Source: Acinetobacter marinus
GTDB taxonomy: Bacteria; Pseudomonadota; Gammaproteobacteria; Pseudomonadales; Moraxellaceae
Direction of reading: 5' to 3'
DNA: 64,000 nt
Assembly: GCF_900096915.1 (NCBI RefSeq)
Contig: NZ_FMYK01000008.1
Location: 1-64,000, forward strand
In this document: in pieces, positions 54,952 through 63,256 of the stretch
Layout of the letters: each line of letters begins with the position of its first letter
How positions within the stretch are numbered: the first letter of the stretch is position 1
Notes under the pieces: model-generated
Databases searched by the model: none
Told to the model about the DNA's origin: nothing
What the model saw: the letters and a program-made list of their open reading frames with translations, nothing else
Translations under genes and position numbers: made by a program

Positions 54952-55797
54952 ATGTTTAAGAAAAAACAATCAGCAGTCAGATGGATCGTCGGTGGAAGTA
55001 GTGGTATCGGCTTGGAGTTAGCAAAACGCTATCTACAAGCAGGCGATAAAGTCTGTATTTTTGCCCATGCAGAAGTCGATGAGGCAGTACAACAACTGAA
55101 AAAATCGGTTAAAAATGCCAAACAAGCCGAGCAAAACATTCAAGGCTATACGCTTGATGTGCTGAATATTCCACAGATCGAGCAACATTTTGCACAAGCC
55201 AACCAAGACATGTCATTACCAATGACCGTGATCAACTGCGCAGGAATTGTTTATGCTGTACCGTTTGAAGAACAAACATCTGATCAGTTTGAGCGTCAGA
55301 TCAACATTAATCTGAGCGGCAGTCGCAATGTAGCATCCGTAGCATTGCCGTATCTCAAACAAGCCCGAGGACAAAGCAAGCAAAATCCTAAATTGGTCTT
55401 GGTGGCTTCGATGGCGGGCATACTGGGCTGTTATGGCTATGCAGGCTATTGTGCCTCGAAGTTTGGTACGATTGGTTTGGCGGATGTACTCCGTTTAGAG
55501 TTGAAATCGCAAAACATCGATGTGGCTGTGGTCTGTCCGCCTGAGATCGAAACGCCAATGGTGTTTGAAGAAAGAAAAATTGGCTCAAAAATTACCACGC
55601 AACTCAAACAGATGGGTGGCTCGCTCAAAGTCGAACCTGCCTGCAAAGAAATCATGGCTGGGATTCAGAGCGATGCATTTTTTATTATTCCAGGCAAACA
55701 AGCCCGTGTGCTGAAACGCTTGATCGGTATGTTTCCGATGGTGGCTAGACAGCAAGTCGATAAACAATTGGCTGAAATCATGGCGAAAAGTGCTTAA
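54952..55797 (+). CDS. SDR family oxidoreductase (3-ketosphinganine reductase-like)
   Basis: A 281-residue short-chain dehydrogenase. ATG 54952 follows AAGGAAA. The cofactor loop is G-G-S-S-G-I-G, with N-C-A-G-I near residue 98, V-A-S-M-A-G before the catalytic Y-C-A-S-K, and P-P-E-I-E-T-P-M after it. That last motif and the C-terminal helix (V-L-K-R-L-I-G-M-F-P) recall the ketosphinganine-reductase group acting on long-chain lipids. It lies 89 bp after the monooxygenase on the same strand, with a strong terminator beyond. Substrate unproven. Confidence 0.85.
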   Translation: MFKKKQSAVRWIVGGSSGIGLELAKRYLQAGDKVCIFAHAEVDEAVQQLKKSVKNAKQAEQNIQGYTLDVLNIPQIEQHFAQANQDMSLPMTVINCAGIVYAVPFEEQTSDQFERQININLSGSRNVASVALPYLKQARGQSKQNPKLVLVASMAGILGCYGYAGYCASKFGTIGLADVLRLELKSQNIDVAVVCPPEIETPMVFEERKIGSKITTQLKQMGGSLKVEPACKEIMAGIQSDAFFIIPGKQARVLKRLIGMFPMVARQQVDKQLAEIMAKSA

Positions 55798-55810
55798 ATA
55801 ATTCAACCTA

Positions 55811-55848
55811 AACCCATCGTATGATCAATATTGTACGATGGGTTTTAT
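55811..55848 (+). terminator. Terminator of the monooxygenase-SDR unit
   Basis: Perfect 11-bp arms AACCCATCGTA and TACGATGGGTT followed by TTTTA. Confidence 0.85.
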
Positions 55849-55859
55849 ATTTTGGATAC

Positions 55860-56711
55860 TCACAGTGTTAAATCAGGCTGTGCTTCATGATCCATCTCAA
55901 TTTTTTGTAATTGCTCATGTAATCGTTGTGCCAGTAATTCAGGTTGTATGGCTTGCGGTACATGCCCTGTATCCATTGTGATTACTGCATCTACAGGTTG
56001 CAATTGATACATTAGACGTTGCATGCGAATGTCGAGAGATTGATCTTTTAAGGCTTCGACATATATTTTTTTCACCTGTGCAAAGCGTTGCGCTGTCAAA
56101 ATCGGTCGCAGATCACGTCCTGATTCAGGCTGTGGCTTAAGCTGTGCGATGAGCTGTTGTGCCAGCTCAGACGCACAATCTTGCAGGAATATTTTCTGTG
56201 CACCTTCGGCACTAACCATACTTTTGCCATCTTCAAAGCGGAGATACGGCGCAATGCCTTGAAAATTCATCTGCGGAAATGCTTTTTCACAGTGTTGGAT
56301 AAAATCTAAAAAAGTACTGCCCGAAGGTAATAGCATGCCCACCAGATAGATGAGGCATTCAATTTTTTCGGGAATCATTTCTGCGACTTGGCTAATGGTC
56401 AGACCACCACCACTATGCCCGAGCAGAACAACGGATTCACCGAGTTTTTCAATATAATCACAAACGTAGGTGCTGTAACCCTGTAAATCTGCGCTGTAGT
56501 GAGTATATTTTCTCAGCTCAGATTGTATTTGATATGGCTGTTGGGTGTTCAATGGTTTGCTATGGTCATGATCTGGTGTAATAAAACAGCCATTTTCTGG
56601 CAAATCCAACGCATGCACCAGCCAGCCGATTTGTTCTAAATATGGCGTCAATAGTGCAAATGACCAACTGCCTTGCCATGCGCCGTGCACCAATACGATA
56701 TGCTTAGCCAT
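55860..56711 (-). CDS. Alpha/beta hydrolase (EstC/PytH-like)
   Basis: A 283-residue esterase-fold protein with the oxyanion H-G-A-W-Q-G-S-W near the N-terminus, the nucleophile elbow G-H-S-G-G-G and the terminal histidine in M-D-T-G-H-V-P. Its cap and length recall plant-type methyl esterases and bacterial EstC/PytH hydrolases. Its ATG lies within the last codons of the upstream oxygenase: the 8 bases ATGGCTAA serve as start of one and stop of the other. The two products are therefore made in linked amounts and likely act on the same pathway. Confidence 0.85.
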   Translation of the reverse strand: MAKHIVLVHGAWQGSWSFALLTPYLEQIGWLVHALDLPENGCFITPDHDHSKPLNTQQPYQIQSELRKYTHYSADLQGYSTYVCDYIEKLGESVVLLGHSGGGLTISQVAEMIPEKIECLIYLVGMLLPSGSTFLDFIQHCEKAFPQMNFQGIAPYLRFEDGKSMVSAEGAQKIFLQDCASELAQQLIAQLKPQPESGRDLRPILTAQRFAQVKKIYVEALKDQSLDIRMQRLMYQLQPVDAVITMDTGHVPQAIQPELLAQRLHEQLQKIEMDHEAQPDLTL

Positions 56712-57651
56712 ACGTTCTCCGATACATTTCGATAAAGTGTTGTTCTACCGTGGTCGCTGGATATTTCGCAGTTTGTGTGTCATCAAGACAGCAATTTAAA
56801 CAGGACACTTGATAATCTGGATTGCCTGCAAAGAAAAAGGGCACAGAATAACGCTCTCGTCCTGAACGATTGATGACACGGTGTAGCGTGGATTTGTAAC
56901 GATCATTGGTCCAGCGAGCGATTAAATCCCCAAGATTGACCACATAAGTGCCTTCGATTGGCGGGGCATCGATCCAATCTTGATGCTGATTATCCCAAAC
57001 TTGTAAACCACCATTCTGATCTTGGAGCAATAAGGTGAGTGCGCCAAAGTCGGTATGTGCACCGCAACCTTTTTCATTAGGTTCGGGATTGGCAGGTTGT
57101 GGCGGATAGTGTAATAAACGCAGAGTAATCAAGGCATCCTGACTAAAAGTGTCAAAATAAAACTCATCTAAGTTTAAAGACAATGCCAATCCTCGCATCA
57201 AGGTTTTGGCGAGCTGTTCGAGTTGGGCTTGATACGCCATCATGGTGTCGGCAAAGCCATCCAGTTCGGTTGGCCATTGATTGGGGCCATGATTGAACTT
57301 CTTTTGGTGCACTTCGATACTATTTGGTGCATATTCACGCCCACAATAGAAGCCTTCTTTCAAATCTGCGGGTGTGCCAGCTTCCAAAGTTTGGTTTTTC
57401 AGTGGCTCATAACCTCGATTGGCGATCGATAAATTTTTATGAATTCGGTTTTTTTGCTGTTCATCTAAGGCAAAAAATTGCTGACTTTGTGCAAAAACTT
57501 GCTGTTGTAAATTGGCATCAATGCCGTGGTTTTGGATATAAAAGAATCCTTTGTCCAGACAGGTCTGACCAATAGTTTTAGCAACCGCTATTCGCTCACT
57601 TTTTTGTTCGCTAAATAATCCCGCAATATCGATGACAGGAATGCTTTGCAT
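56704..57651 (-). CDS. 2-oxoglutarate/Fe(II) oxygenase, isopenicillin-N-synthase type
   Basis: A 315-residue non-heme iron oxygenase. Start 57651 follows AAGGAA and begins M-Q-S-I-P-V-I-D-I-A-G-L-F; the longer frame was rejected. The DIOX_N part (F-F-Y-I-Q-N-H-G-I) is followed by the iron site H-T-D in G-A-H-T-D-F-G-A-L-T, the distal H in T-L-H-R-V and the co-substrate R-Y-S-V-P-F-F. Related bacterial enzymes hydroxylate small metabolites. It is divergent from a nucleobase permease, hinting at a purine or related ring as substrate. Confidence 0.88.
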   Translation of the reverse strand: MQSIPVIDIAGLFSEQKSERIAVAKTIGQTCLDKGFFYIQNHGIDANLQQQVFAQSQQFFALDEQQKNRIHKNLSIANRGYEPLKNQTLEAGTPADLKEGFYCGREYAPNSIEVHQKKFNHGPNQWPTELDGFADTMMAYQAQLEQLAKTLMRGLALSLNLDEFYFDTFSQDALITLRLLHYPPQPANPEPNEKGCGAHTDFGALTLLLQDQNGGLQVWDNQHQDWIDAPPIEGTYVVNLGDLIARWTNDRYKSTLHRVINRSGRERYSVPFFFAGNPDYQVSCLNCCLDDTQTAKYPATTVEQHFIEMYRRTYG

Positions 57652-57818
57652 GATGTATTTCCTTTTGTTTAAAAATATAAATGACACAAGCTATAGAAGC
57701 AATTTGCATACCATGTAGCGCATTTGAACCAAGCATAAAAAATAATTGGCACAACGCTTGCATTGATCAATAAAAATGCACTCCCAGCATCTGAATATTG
57801 AACAATTGAGGTAAGACC

Positions 57819-59195
57819 ATGGATATTGCGGATACAAAACGCTCCCCCGAGCATGAGCAACTCGGTATGGCAAAAAATCTGAGCTTCGGCTTACAACACG
57901 TATTAACCATGTATGGTGGTCTGATTGCAGCACCGATGGTGGTTGGGTCAGCGATTGGTTTGGAATCTGCGCAGATCGCCATGTTGATCACGGCATCGAT
58001 TTTGATCGGTGGTTTGGCGACTTTACTTCAGACCTTAGGTACCAAGTGGTTTGGTTCACAGCTTCCGATCGTACAAGGCACCTCATTTGCTGCCGTGTCA
58101 GGCATGATTGCGATTGGTACGACGGGGGGCGGTTTTCAGAGCATCTTAGGCGCAGTGATGGTCAGCTCGGTGTTTGGGATATTGATCGCACCGTTCTTCT
58201 CAAAAATCGTGCGCTTTTTCCCGCCGATCGTCACAGGTTCGATCATTACTATCATTGGTGTGTCGCTGATGCCTGTAGCGATTCGCTGGATCATGGGCGG
58301 CAATCCCAAAGCAGAAACATGGGGTTCGCTGGCTAATCTCGGTATGGCTGGTCTGACCTTGGTGTTTTTATTATTACTGACTAAATTTGGGACACCTGCG
58401 ATTAAACGCTTATCGATTTTGATTGCGATTGTACTTGGGACGGTTGCAGCCTTGTTGATGGGTTATGCTGATTTTTCTAAAGTCGGTGAAGGCTCATGGT
58501 TGGCATTACCAAACTTCCTTGCATTTGGCGCGCCAGTCTTTGAGTTATCTGCGATTTTGTCGATGATGGTGGTCACCATCGTAATTTTAACTGAAACCAC
58601 AGCCAGTATTTTGGCTATTGGTGAGATCGTCGGCACCAAAGTAGATAGCCCACGCATCGCCAATGGTTTACGTGCGGATATGTTGTCTTCAGCTGTTGCA
58701 CCATTCTTCGGCGCATTTATGCAATGTGCGTTCGTGCAAAATGTAGGTTTGGTGGCGATTACTGGGGTAAAAAGCCGTTTTGTGGTCGCAACTGGCGGTG
58801 CGATCTTGGTGGTTCTCGGTCTATTACCAATTTTCGGGCGTTTGGTGGCAGCGATTCCAGCACCAGTTCTTGGCGGTGCGGGCATTGTGCTGTTTGGTAG
58901 TGTGGCGGTGAGCGGGATTCGTACCTTATCAAAAGTAGATTATCAACAACAATCTAATATGATCATCGTTGCCGTGGCACTGTGTGCGGGCATCATCCCA
59001 TTGATTAGTCCAGAATTCTTTAGCCAAATGCCAAAAGCGGTTCAAACCTTCTTCCACTCTGGTGTGAGTGCGACTTGTGTATTTGCGGTGATTTTAAACT
59101 TGTTCTTTAACCATTTTAAAACGACTAAAGATCAACAACTTGAAATGAACACTGACAAGCATGAACTTGAAGCACATCAGCCAATCAAACCATAA
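57819..59195 (+). CDS. NCS2 family purine/pyrimidine permease
   Basis: A 458-residue membrane transporter with about 12-14 hydrophobic segments, of the nucleobase:cation symporter-2 (UraA/XanQ/UacT) family. Diagnostic parts are G-L-Q-H-V-L-T-M-Y in the first helix, Q-G-T-S-F-A-A-V, the T-E-T-T-A-S-I-L-A-I-G-E helix with the substrate-contacting glutamate, and Q-N-V-G-L-V-A-I-T-G-V. The Q-N-V-G motif favours xanthine/urate carriers. The 167-bp divergent gap with the oxygenase gene suggests shared control. Confidence 0.9.
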   Translation: MDIADTKRSPEHEQLGMAKNLSFGLQHVLTMYGGLIAAPMVVGSAIGLESAQIAMLITASILIGGLATLLQTLGTKWFGSQLPIVQGTSFAAVSGMIAIGTTGGGFQSILGAVMVSSVFGILIAPFFSKIVRFFPPIVTGSIITIIGVSLMPVAIRWIMGGNPKAETWGSLANLGMAGLTLVFLLLLTKFGTPAIKRLSILIAIVLGTVAALLMGYADFSKVGEGSWLALPNFLAFGAPVFELSAILSMMVVTIVILTETTASILAIGEIVGTKVDSPRIANGLRADMLSSAVAPFFGAFMQCAFVQNVGLVAITGVKSRFVVATGGAILVVLGLLPIFGRLVAAIPAPVLGGAGIVLFGSVAVSGIRTLSKVDYQQQSNMIIVAVALCAGIIPLISPEFFSQMPKAVQTFFHSGVSATCVFAVILNLFFNHFKTTKDQQLEMNTDKHELEAHQPIKP

Positions 59196-59263
59196 ATAAT
59201 GTGTTAAACGGCGAATTAAAAAAACAGAAAAGTTAAATCATCAGAAAATGCTCATTTAAGATG

Positions 59264-59300
59264 TAAAAAAACCGCTGAGATCAACTCAGCGGTTTTTTTG
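59264..59300. terminator. Bidirectional terminator between permease and porin genes
   Basis: AAAAAACCGCTGAG and CTCAGCGGTTTTTT form a long perfect stem serving both convergent genes. Confidence 0.92.
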
Positions 59301-59330
59301 ATTTGGCTTAAGTGTTATAGGTGTGACAGA

Positions 59331-60113
59331 TTAGAAACGATGTTTCGCTGCAATACCAAAGCTGTTGTAGTCGTTGTCATTGGTGTCACCAAAGCCAACA
59401 CGACCTTCTAGGCTGGTATTTTGCGTAATGAATTTACGGGCATTGATACCGAATTCACTGTTGTCGGTTAAATCATTGCTGTAGTAGTCCGCACCAACGC
59501 TGAAGCTGTTGTCGATGAAGTAGTCCGCAGCAAGGTTATATTCATCCAAGTCACCAAATGCTGCGCCCGCTTCAAGATTCACTGCATTGTCACCGATTTG
59601 GGTCACATATTTGGCACGTAATGTTGGATCTACGCCATCATCATCGTCGGCATCCCAACCACGTGCACCCACTGCGATCAACAAGTTTGGTACAGGTAAA
59701 TAACCGACTTCTGCGCTATATGTGGTCAGATCATTATCAATGTCTGCATCATCATATTCATAGTTAGTTTTGGCAATGTCACCGCTAACATAGAAGTTCG
59801 AATTCGGTACGAAATATTCCACACCAGCGCCATAGGTATTGGTATCTAAGTCGCCTTGATCTTGGAAAGTCGCACCAGCGTGCACATTACTTGCACGGTT
59901 GACAAATGCTGCTTCAGCTAAAGGTGCATTCTTGTCCTCAACTGGATTGAAGTAGTAAGTACCACCAAGGTCAAATGCGCTACCAGAATCGCCATTGTCT
60001 GGATCGACATAGCCTGCACCAGCCCCAACTTCAAATTGATAGGCATTGGCATTAACCATCGCAAAAGAACTAGATGCTGCAAGGATAGCAGTAGCAAGTG
60101 TTAACTTATTCAT
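59331..60113 (-). CDS. Putative outer-membrane porin (Omp33-36-like)
   Basis: A 260-residue beta-barrel protein. Start 60113 follows GGAGG; the signal peptide ends N-A-N-A before Y-Q-F-E-V, the usual mature start of the Acinetobacter Omp33-36 group. The mature part alternates amphipathic strands with Asp/Asn-rich loops and includes the family's G-G-T-Y-Y-F and P-L-A-E-A-A-F. It ends with aromatic F after K-H-R, as outer-membrane proteins do. Likely a small-solute or water channel. It has its own promoter and terminator. Confidence 0.85.
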   Translation of the reverse strand: MNKLTLATAILAASSSFAMVNANAYQFEVGAGAGYVDPDNGDSGSAFDLGGTYYFNPVEDKNAPLAEAAFVNRASNVHAGATFQDQGDLDTNTYGAGVEYFVPNSNFYVSGDIAKTNYEYDDADIDNDLTTYSAEVGYLPVPNLLIAVGARGWDADDDDGVDPTLRAKYVTQIGDNAVNLEAGAAFGDLDEYNLAADYFIDNSFSVGADYYSNDLTDNSEFGINARKFITQNTSLEGRVGFGDTNDNDYNSFGIAAKHRF

Positions 60114-60157
60114 AAAATCCTCCAAAAATTGGAATTAAAATTTTTTGTTACATTTCT

Positions 60158-60185
60158 AGTCTAAGAAATATTGCAATTGAGTCAA
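60158..60185 (-). promoter_or_regulatory. Probable porin promoter
   Basis: On the minus strand TTGACT (plus 60180-60185) and TAGACT (plus 60158-60163), spacer 16 bp. An inverted repeat CTAAGAAA / TTTCTTAG (60161-60168 and 60188-60195) brackets it and could be an operator. Confidence 0.5.
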
Positions 60186-60195
60186 ATTTTCTTAG

Positions 60196-60509
60196 TTACG
60201 TCCTGTGAACTTGTAGGTAGGTTGTGTAACATTGATGAAATATATGCATTTAACTTATTGAAAATTAATAATTAAAAATTGTGTTAAGTTTCATCAATAA
60301 ATTGTTAATCTCTGTATGTATTTAAATTTTGATTAAATATCATGCAATATATTCAGAAAATATGGACATACTTCGCTGGATTTTGTTGGTGTTTTAGATG
60401 GATTAAAAGAGCTAAACAGGCAGATAAAAGACCATATCAAGCAAGGTGAGCTTGGGTGAGTAATGTGCTAAAATGTGCGCTAATTTTTTGTGTTATGACA
60501 GTTTATATT
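60196..60509. other. Porin-prfB gap with a possible gene remnant
   Basis: The left 130 bp is AT-rich and uninformative. An open stretch at 60337-60459 without ATG reads as coding (D-F-V-G-V-L-D-G-L-K-E-L-N-R-Q-I-K-D-H) and stops 50 bp before prfB. It may be the tail of a lost gene; I cannot name it. Confidence 0.3.
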
Positions 60510-61605
60510 ATGGAAATTAATCCTTTTGTACTTCGATTAAAAGATTTGACCGATCGTGGCGATATGTTACGGGGGTATCTTTGACTACGATCTGAAGAAA
60601 GAACGCTTAGAAGAAGTGTTGCGTGAATTAGAAGATCCAGCGATTTGGAACGATCAAGCGCGTGCGCAAGCCATCGCCAAAGAAAAAGGCGCATTGGAAA
60701 ATAGTGTCGGTGTCTTAGATCAGCTCGCTGAGCAATTGGTCGATGCGCAGGCGATGCTCGACTTGGCAGTAGAAGCAGAAGATGAAAGCCTGCTCGATGA
60801 TGTCACTGCAGAACTTGATACCGCAGAACAAGCCTTAGAAAAATTAGAATTCCAACGCATGTTTAGCAATCCGATGGATCCAAATCCGTGTTTCGTCGAA
60901 ATTCAATCAGGTTCGGGTGGTACAGAGGCGCAGGACTGGGCATCCATGCTACTTCGTATGTATATGCGCTGGATCGAACGTCATGGCTTCAAAGCCGATT
61001 TGATGGAAGTTTCTGATGGCGATGTGGCAGGGATTAAGTCGGCGACGATTCGAGTCGATGGTGAGTTTGCCTATGGCTGGTTGCGTACTGAGTCTGGCGT
61101 GCATCGTCTGGTGCGTAAATCACCATTTGACAGCAACAATAACCGTCATACCTCGTTCTCTGCGGTGTTTGTGTCGCCTGAGATTGATGACAATATCGAG
61201 ATTGATATTAATCCAGCTGACGTGCGAACTGATACCTACCGTGCCTCGGGTGCAGGTGGTCAGCACATTAACAAAACGGATTCGGCAGTGCGTCTGACTC
61301 ATGCCCCAACAGGTATTGTGGTAGCGTGTCAAAACCAGCGTTCACAACATGCCAACCGTGATGCAGCATGGAAACAGCTTCGTGCAAAACTCTATGAACT
61401 TGAGATGAAAAAGCGTAACGAAGCAGCCCAAGCGCTCGAAGATACCAAGTCAGACATTGGCTGGGGCAGTCAGATTCGCTCTTATGTGTTGGATGATTCA
61501 CGTATCAAAGATTTGCGTACCAATATTGAAACTTCAAATACTAAAGCGGTATTAGACGGTGACTTGGATAAATTTATTGAAGCGAGTTTGAAGCAAGGAT
61601 TGTAA
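60510..61605 (+). CDS. prfB: Peptide chain release factor 2, with programmed +1 frameshift
   Basis: RF2, 364 residues after frameshifting, releases peptides at UGA and UAA. Frame 0 runs from ATG 60510 through 24 codons to an in-frame TGA at 60582-60584. The slippery site GGGGGTATCTTTGAC (60571-60585) has the internal SD-like G-run, CTT and TGA-C of the classical prfB site. Translation resumes at GAC 60583. The S-P-F stop-reading motif (R-K-S-P-F-D-S) and the catalytic G-G-Q (S-G-A-G-G-Q-H-I-N-K) are intact. lysS does not follow. Confidence 0.96.
60571..60585 (+). promoter_or_regulatory. RF2 autoregulatory frameshift site
   Basis: The string GGGGGTATCTTTGAC holds the SD-like element, the CTT slip codon and the TGA stop in its inefficient C-followed context. 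Low RF2 favours slippage and so restores RF2. Confidence 0.93.
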
Positions 61606-61649
61606 AAAAATCCGTGTGAAATTCTTTTTCACAAATTAAATATTAAATA

Positions 61650-61731
61650 AATTCAGCACCTTGAATTTATATCGTAAAAAATAGATTTAAATATCGAAAA
61701 ATTACGATATAGTGTATTCAGGTGCTGAATT
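61650..61731. promoter_or_regulatory. Nested inverted repeats upstream of the ArsR gene
   Basis: Outer arms AATTCAGCACCT (61650-61661) and AGGTGCTGAATT (61720-61731) are perfect 12-bp complements. Inside lies ATATCG-N8-CGATAT (61691-61710), with a third ATATCG at 61669-61674. A TATAGT -10 box (61708-61713) overlaps the inner palindrome, as expected of an ArsR-type repressor operator. The role of the outer pair is unknown. Confidence 0.65.
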
Positions 61732-61763
61732 AATTGATTCATTTCGATCATTGATAGAGATTT

Positions 61764-62066
61764 ATGGATACCGAGGCAATATTCAAGGCGTTGGCAAACC
61801 CAGTTCGTCGGCAGATTTTACAGTGGTTACGTGCCCCAGAGCAGTATCTACCCGTAGAATTACACGACTGTATCGTGCCTGGCAGTATGTGCGCAGGGCA
61901 TATCGAACGCCTTGGTGGTGTGTCGCAATCGACCATGTCCAACCATCTCTCGGTGTTACAACAAGCAGGTCTGATCACTGTGCACAAGCGTGGACAATGG
62001 TCATACTTCACCCGCAATGAAGACTTAATTCAGCAATATATTGAATACTTAAAAGACGCATTATAA
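61764..62066 (+). CDS. ArsR/SmtB family transcriptional repressor
   Basis: A 100-residue winged-helix repressor: F-K-A-L-A-N-P-V-R-R-Q-I-L-Q-W-L, recognition helix V-S-Q-S-T-M-S-N-H-L-S-V-L-Q-Q-A-G-L and wing V-H-K-R-G-Q-W-S-Y-F. Cysteines 36 and 43 (C-I-V-P-G-S-M-C) precede the recognition helix and could sense an electrophile or oxidant; the metal motif E-L-C-V-C-D-L is absent. The next gene, an Old Yellow Enzyme, follows after 19 bp, so ArsR probably represses that operon and itself. Confidence 0.88.
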   Translation: MDTEAIFKALANPVRRQILQWLRAPEQYLPVELHDCIVPGSMCAGHIERLGGVSQSTMSNHLSVLQQAGLITVHKRGQWSYFTRNEDLIQQYIEYLKDAL

Positions 62067-62085
62067 GCCGTCATGTGAGGTCAAA

Positions 62086-63150
62086 ATGGCTGAGTTAAAT
62101 ACACCGTTACAAGTCGGTGATGTAGAGATTTCAAATCGTTTGGTACTTGCACCATTGACACGTGCACGTTCTGGCGAGATTCGTGTCCCGAATGATCTGA
62201 ACGTCGAATACTATCGTCAACGTGCCAATGCGGGATTGATGCTCACCGAGGCGATCGTGATTAGTCCAACGGCGGTCGGCTATGAACATACGCCTGGCTT
62301 ATATAATGCAGAACAAGTCGCAGGCTGGAAAAAAGTCGTTGATGCAGTACATGAGCAAGGTTCAAAAATCTTTGCACAGCTCTGGCATGTAGGGCGTATT
62401 TCACATCCAGACTTGCTAAATGGTGAAACGCCAGTATCTGCCAGTGCAGTGCAAGCCGATGGTCATGTCAGCTTGCTTCGCCCGAAGCGTCCATTTGAAA
62501 CACCACGTCCATTGTCGATTGAAGAAATTAAAAGCATTGTCCAAGATTATAAAAATGCCGCAGCACTTGCCAAACAAGCAGGCTTTGATGGGGTCGAACT
62601 GCATGCAGCCAACGGTTATTTGATTGATCAATTCTTACAAAGCTCAACCAATCTGCGTGATGATGAATATGGCGGTGCGATCGAAAATCGTGCACGTTTA
62701 TTATTAGAAGTGGTTGATGCCTTTATCGAGGTATGGGGTGCAGGTCGAGTCGGCGTGCATCTTGCGCCCCGTATGGATGCGCATGACATGGGTGATGCCA
62801 ATCCGAGTGAAACCTTTGGCTATGCCGTGGAACAACTCAGCCAGCGTGGCATCGCATTTATCTTTGCTCGTGAGTATCAGGCGGAAGACAGTCTAAGTCC
62901 TGAACTTCGTGCCAAGTTTAAAGGCGTGTGGATTGCCAATGAAAAGCTCACAGCTGAATCTGCAAAACAGATCCTTGCTGAGGGTAAAGCCGATGCGGTG
63001 GCATTTGGCTTAGCCTATATCGCTAATCCTGACCTGTATCAGCGTTTACTCGACAATGCACCATTGAATCGAGTTAATCCAGAAACCTTATACGGACGCA
63101 CTGCAGAAGGTTATACCGATTATCCTGCACTGGAAAAAGCAGACGCTTAA
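62086..63150 (+). CDS. Old Yellow Enzyme family alkene reductase (NemA-like)
   Basis: A 354-residue FMN oxidoreductase that reduces activated C=C bonds of enones, maleimides or nitroesters with NAD(P)H. Substrate-binding H-A-A-N is in G-V-E-L-H-A-A-N-G-Y-L, with P-L-T-R-A-R near the N-terminus, Q-L-W-H-V-G-R near residue 95, and N-R-A-R-L-L-L-E. The C-terminal A-F-G-L-A-Y-I-A-N-P-D-L holds the FMN phosphate loop. It lies between an ArsR repressor and a metallo-hydrolase, a likely reactive-electrophile response unit. Confidence 0.9.
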   Translation: MAELNTPLQVGDVEISNRLVLAPLTRARSGEIRVPNDLNVEYYRQRANAGLMLTEAIVISPTAVGYEHTPGLYNAEQVAGWKKVVDAVHEQGSKIFAQLWHVGRISHPDLLNGETPVSASAVQADGHVSLLRPKRPFETPRPLSIEEIKSIVQDYKNAAALAKQAGFDGVELHAANGYLIDQFLQSSTNLRDDEYGGAIENRARLLLEVVDAFIEVWGAGRVGVHLAPRMDAHDMGDANPSETFGYAVEQLSQRGIAFIFAREYQAEDSLSPELRAKFKGVWIANEKLTAESAKQILAEGKADAVAFGLAYIANPDLYQRLLDNAPLNRVNPETLYGRTAEGYTDYPALEKADA

Positions 63151-63191
63151 TTTGCATGGGCAAAGTAAAGGGTAGTTAATAACCAAAATAA

Positions 63192-63218
63192 GCACTCGTT
63201 ACGATGGATAGCGAGTGC
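63192..63218 (+). terminator. Hairpin after the alkene reductase gene
   Basis: GCACTCG and CGAGTGC with a 13-base loop and no T-run; it may attenuate or stabilise rather than terminate. Confidence 0.4.
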
Positions 63219-63256
63219 CGACAACAAATTTGAATTTTGCAAAGATTTGGGTGAAT

